From: Paenibacillus ihbetae
Lineage (GTDB): Bacteria > Bacillota > Bacilli > Paenibacillales > Paenibacillaceae
DNA length: 64,000 bases
Reading direction: 5' to 3'
Assembly: GCF_002741055.1 (NCBI RefSeq)
Contig: NZ_CP016809.1
Span: 4,566,501 to 4,630,500 of the forward strand
Numbering within the stretch: the first letter of the stretch is position 1; the number at the start of each line of letters is the position of its first letter. Shown here piece after piece: positions 62,340 to 64,000 of this stretch. The position numbers and the translations under genes are program-made. The notes beneath the pieces are model-generated. The model saw nothing but the letters and a program-made list of their open reading frames with translations. It ran no database searches and was not told the origin of the DNA.

Positions 62340-64000
62340 ATGATTCCATTTCCTAAACCGGATGTCGAGCAATTTTTCCAGACTTATTTGATTCGTAATT
62401 TTGCTGTAAGCGCAGATGAGTCCAGACTGGTATTCAGCAGCAGCATGAACGGAAAGTTCAATTTATGGGCGATGGACCTGAGGGAGGAGACGGCATACCC
62501 TTACCCGCTCACCTACAATGACCAGGCCGCAAGCTTCGTTAAGCTGGACCCCAAGGGGCGCCATATTCTTACGGGGTTTGACCACGACGGCAACGAGAAC
62601 TATCACCTGCACGCGCTGCGCTGGAGCGGCGGGGAAGCGATTCCGTTATTCGAGGATGCCAATCCGGATGACAAGTATTTCTTCGTACATCTGTCCGAGG
62701 ACGGCAGAAGGCTGTATTACGTCACATCGGAAGGCAACCCGTCCTATCTGAACTCCCTGGTATATGATCTGGAGACGAGAGAGAAGAGGCTTCTGCATGA
62801 AGGCCGGGATACGGCCACGGAGCTGTCTGCGGTGAGTCCCGACGAGAAGACCATCGCTTATACGAAAATGTATGCCAATACCTATTACATAAGCTATGTA
62901 CAGCGGGAATCCGGGGAGCCTCTGTGTTTGACCCCGTCACCGGAGCAGGTGCATACCGCCGGCGGCGTGCAGTTTATCGACAACGATCATGTCGTGTTTA
63001 CGACCGACTATGATTCCGAGTTTTCTTACGTCGCCTCGTATCACATTTCCCAGCGGAAGTTTGAGCCGCTGTGCCGGATCGAACGGGAGAGCGTCCAGCT
63101 TCTGCGCTGGCATGAGGATTCCCGAACGCTTTATATCCTGACGGAAAAAGGCGTGGAGGATAAGCTGTATGCCTATTCCATGGACAGCAGCGAATTGACG
63201 GAGCTGCCTCTGCCGGCGGATATCGTAGAGCAGCTGAACGTAACGAAATCGGGGGTTCTGTACCTGCTGGCCCGCGGCGCGGTCAAACCGCTGAATATTT
63301 ACCGGTACAAGGACGGCAGCTGGACCATGCTGACGAAGAACGTGTTGACAGGCTTGACAGAGGCGGATCTGTGCTCGCCTGACACCGTTACGTACCCGTC
63401 CTTTGACGGGATGGAGATCGAAGCGCTGCTGTTCCGGGCCAAGGAAGGAGTGGCTAACGGATACACGATCTTCTGGCCGCATGGCGGGCCGCAAGCCGCA
63501 GAGCGCAAGCAGTTCCGGGCGATGTTCCAGTATCTGCTGGCACAGGGATACCATATCTTCTGTCCGAACTTCCGGGGCAGCACAGGCTACGGCAGCTCCT
63601 TCGTGAAGCTGGTCGAACAGGACTGGGGCGAAGGGCCGCGCAAGGATTGTCTTGCGGGAATGGATTGGCTGTTCGAGCAGGGGATTTCAAGTCCGGAGAA
63701 GCTCTTTGTCATGGGGGGAAGCTATGGCGGTTATATGACCTTGCTCCTGGCCGGCCGCAATCCCGAGTATTTCAAAGCGGCGATCGACATCGTCGGGGTG
63801 AGCAACTTGTTTACCTTTTACAACTCGGTTCCGGATCATTGGAAGCCGATCATGGAGCGCTGGCTCGGCGATCCGGAGCGGGATCGGGAGCGGTTCATCA
63901 AGGATTCGCCGATCACCTACCTGGACAACATGGTGAACCCGATGCTGATCATCCAGGGAGCGAACGACCCGCGTGTCGTTCAAGCGGAATCGGACCAGAT
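62340..64000 (+). CDS. S9 family peptidase (acyl-peptide hydrolase type), 3' end outside the window
   Basis: 553 codons are visible. The N-terminal part (about 20-330) is a beta-propeller of WD40-like repeats (VLSADESRLVFSSS-like), and the C-terminal alpha/beta-hydrolase domain follows with HGGP, the nucleophile Ser in GGSYGGYMT and the Asp in QGANDPRV; the catalytic His must lie beyond 64000. It removes acylated or short peptides in the cytoplasm. GGGAGG precedes ATG 62340. Confidence 0.92.
   Translation, partial: MIPFPKPDVEQFFQTYLIRNFAVSADESRLVFSSSMNGKFNLWAMDLREETAYPYPLTYNDQAASFVKLDPKGRHILTGFDHDGNENYHLHALRWSGGEAIPLFEDANPDDKYFFVHLSEDGRRLYYVTSEGNPSYLNSLVYDLETREKRLLHEGRDTATELSAVSPDEKTIAYTKMYANTYYISYVQRESGEPLCLTPSPEQVHTAGGVQFIDNDHVVFTTDYDSEFSYVASYHISQRKFEPLCRIERESVQLLRWHEDSRTLYILTEKGVEDKLYAYSMDSSELTELPLPADIVEQLNVTKSGVLYLLARGAVKPLNIYRYKDGSWTMLTKNVLTGLTEADLCSPDTVTYPSFDGMEIEALLFRAKEGVANGYTIFWPHGGPQAAERKQFRAMFQYLLAQGYHIFCPNFRGSTGYGSSFVKLVEQDWGEGPRKDCLAGMDWLFEQGISSPEKLFVMGGSYGGYMTLLLAGRNPEYFKAAIDIVGVSNLFTFYNSVPDHWKPIMERWLGDPERDRERFIKDSPITYLDNMVNPMLIIQGANDPRVVQAESDQ

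Overview
The window looks like chromosomal DNA of a Paenibacillus-type endospore-forming Firmicute. This is inferred from mid-50s GC, strong AGGAGG-type ribosome sites with many GTG/TTG starts, SAM and T-box leaders, sporulation genes (CotF-like coat proteins, Spo0E-like, YtxC, PrkA, SpoVR), LiaFSR, a YesM/YesN-type two-component pair beside LplB/YtcP-type permeases, and MqnC instead of a Men enzyme. No rRNA, tRNA, CRISPR array, prophage or insertion sequence was seen.

Layout. 1-9.4 kb: end of a coiled-coil protein, a lipoprotein with a CuA-type copper site, a small holin-like membrane protein, mutS2, a DUF350 / 26-residue membrane peptide / double zinc-ribbon trio, an MFS carrier, a FAD oxidoreductase and two CotF-like coat genes. 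9.5-18.8 kb: an Lrp/aminotransferase pair, a Spo0E-like phosphatase, cobalamin adenosyltransferase with an RluA pseudouridine synthase, a Spx/ArsC-like protein, a 5'-3' exonuclease with modAB, a ROK fructokinase and an HRDC protein. 18.9-24 kb: corA with an unusual leader, then SAM riboswitch-metA-metI-metC. 24-30 kb: mqnC, ytxC, T-box-thrS, a 3D-domain protein and a repeat protein resembling gamma-type spore protein. 30.4-38.5 kb: liaF-liaS-liaR, htrA with an OmpR/histidine-kinase pair, and ispH. 38.8-46 kb: two permeases and a binding lipoprotein followed by an AraC-type response regulator and its kinase. 46.3-51.4 kb: DAHP synthase, a GSI-beta-like glutamine synthetase, serC, trmL and an AbrB-like regulator. 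51.5-64 kb: a 34-residue membrane peptide, a phosphodiester glycosidase operon, a response regulator with a degenerate receiver, an aminotransferase, a DUF2161 protein, prkA, a HemAT-like globin sensor, spoVR and the start of an S9 peptidase.

The most interesting observation is the corA leader. A good sigma-A promoter drives about 240 nt of leader carrying a 38-codon ORF with its own ribosome site. Three complementary segments could form mutually exclusive hairpins, one lying between the corA ribosome site and start codon. This is the architecture expected of leader-peptide-controlled translation of a magnesium channel. Other non-coding signals worth testing are paired direct repeats around the CuA-lipoprotein promoter and upstream of the ABC-transporter operon, 11-bp-phased TTAAGGT repeats before htrA, a perfect GlnR/TnrA box before glnA, and tandem 8-mers before the DAHP synthase gene.

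All calls come from reading the sequence. No database search or folding program was run.
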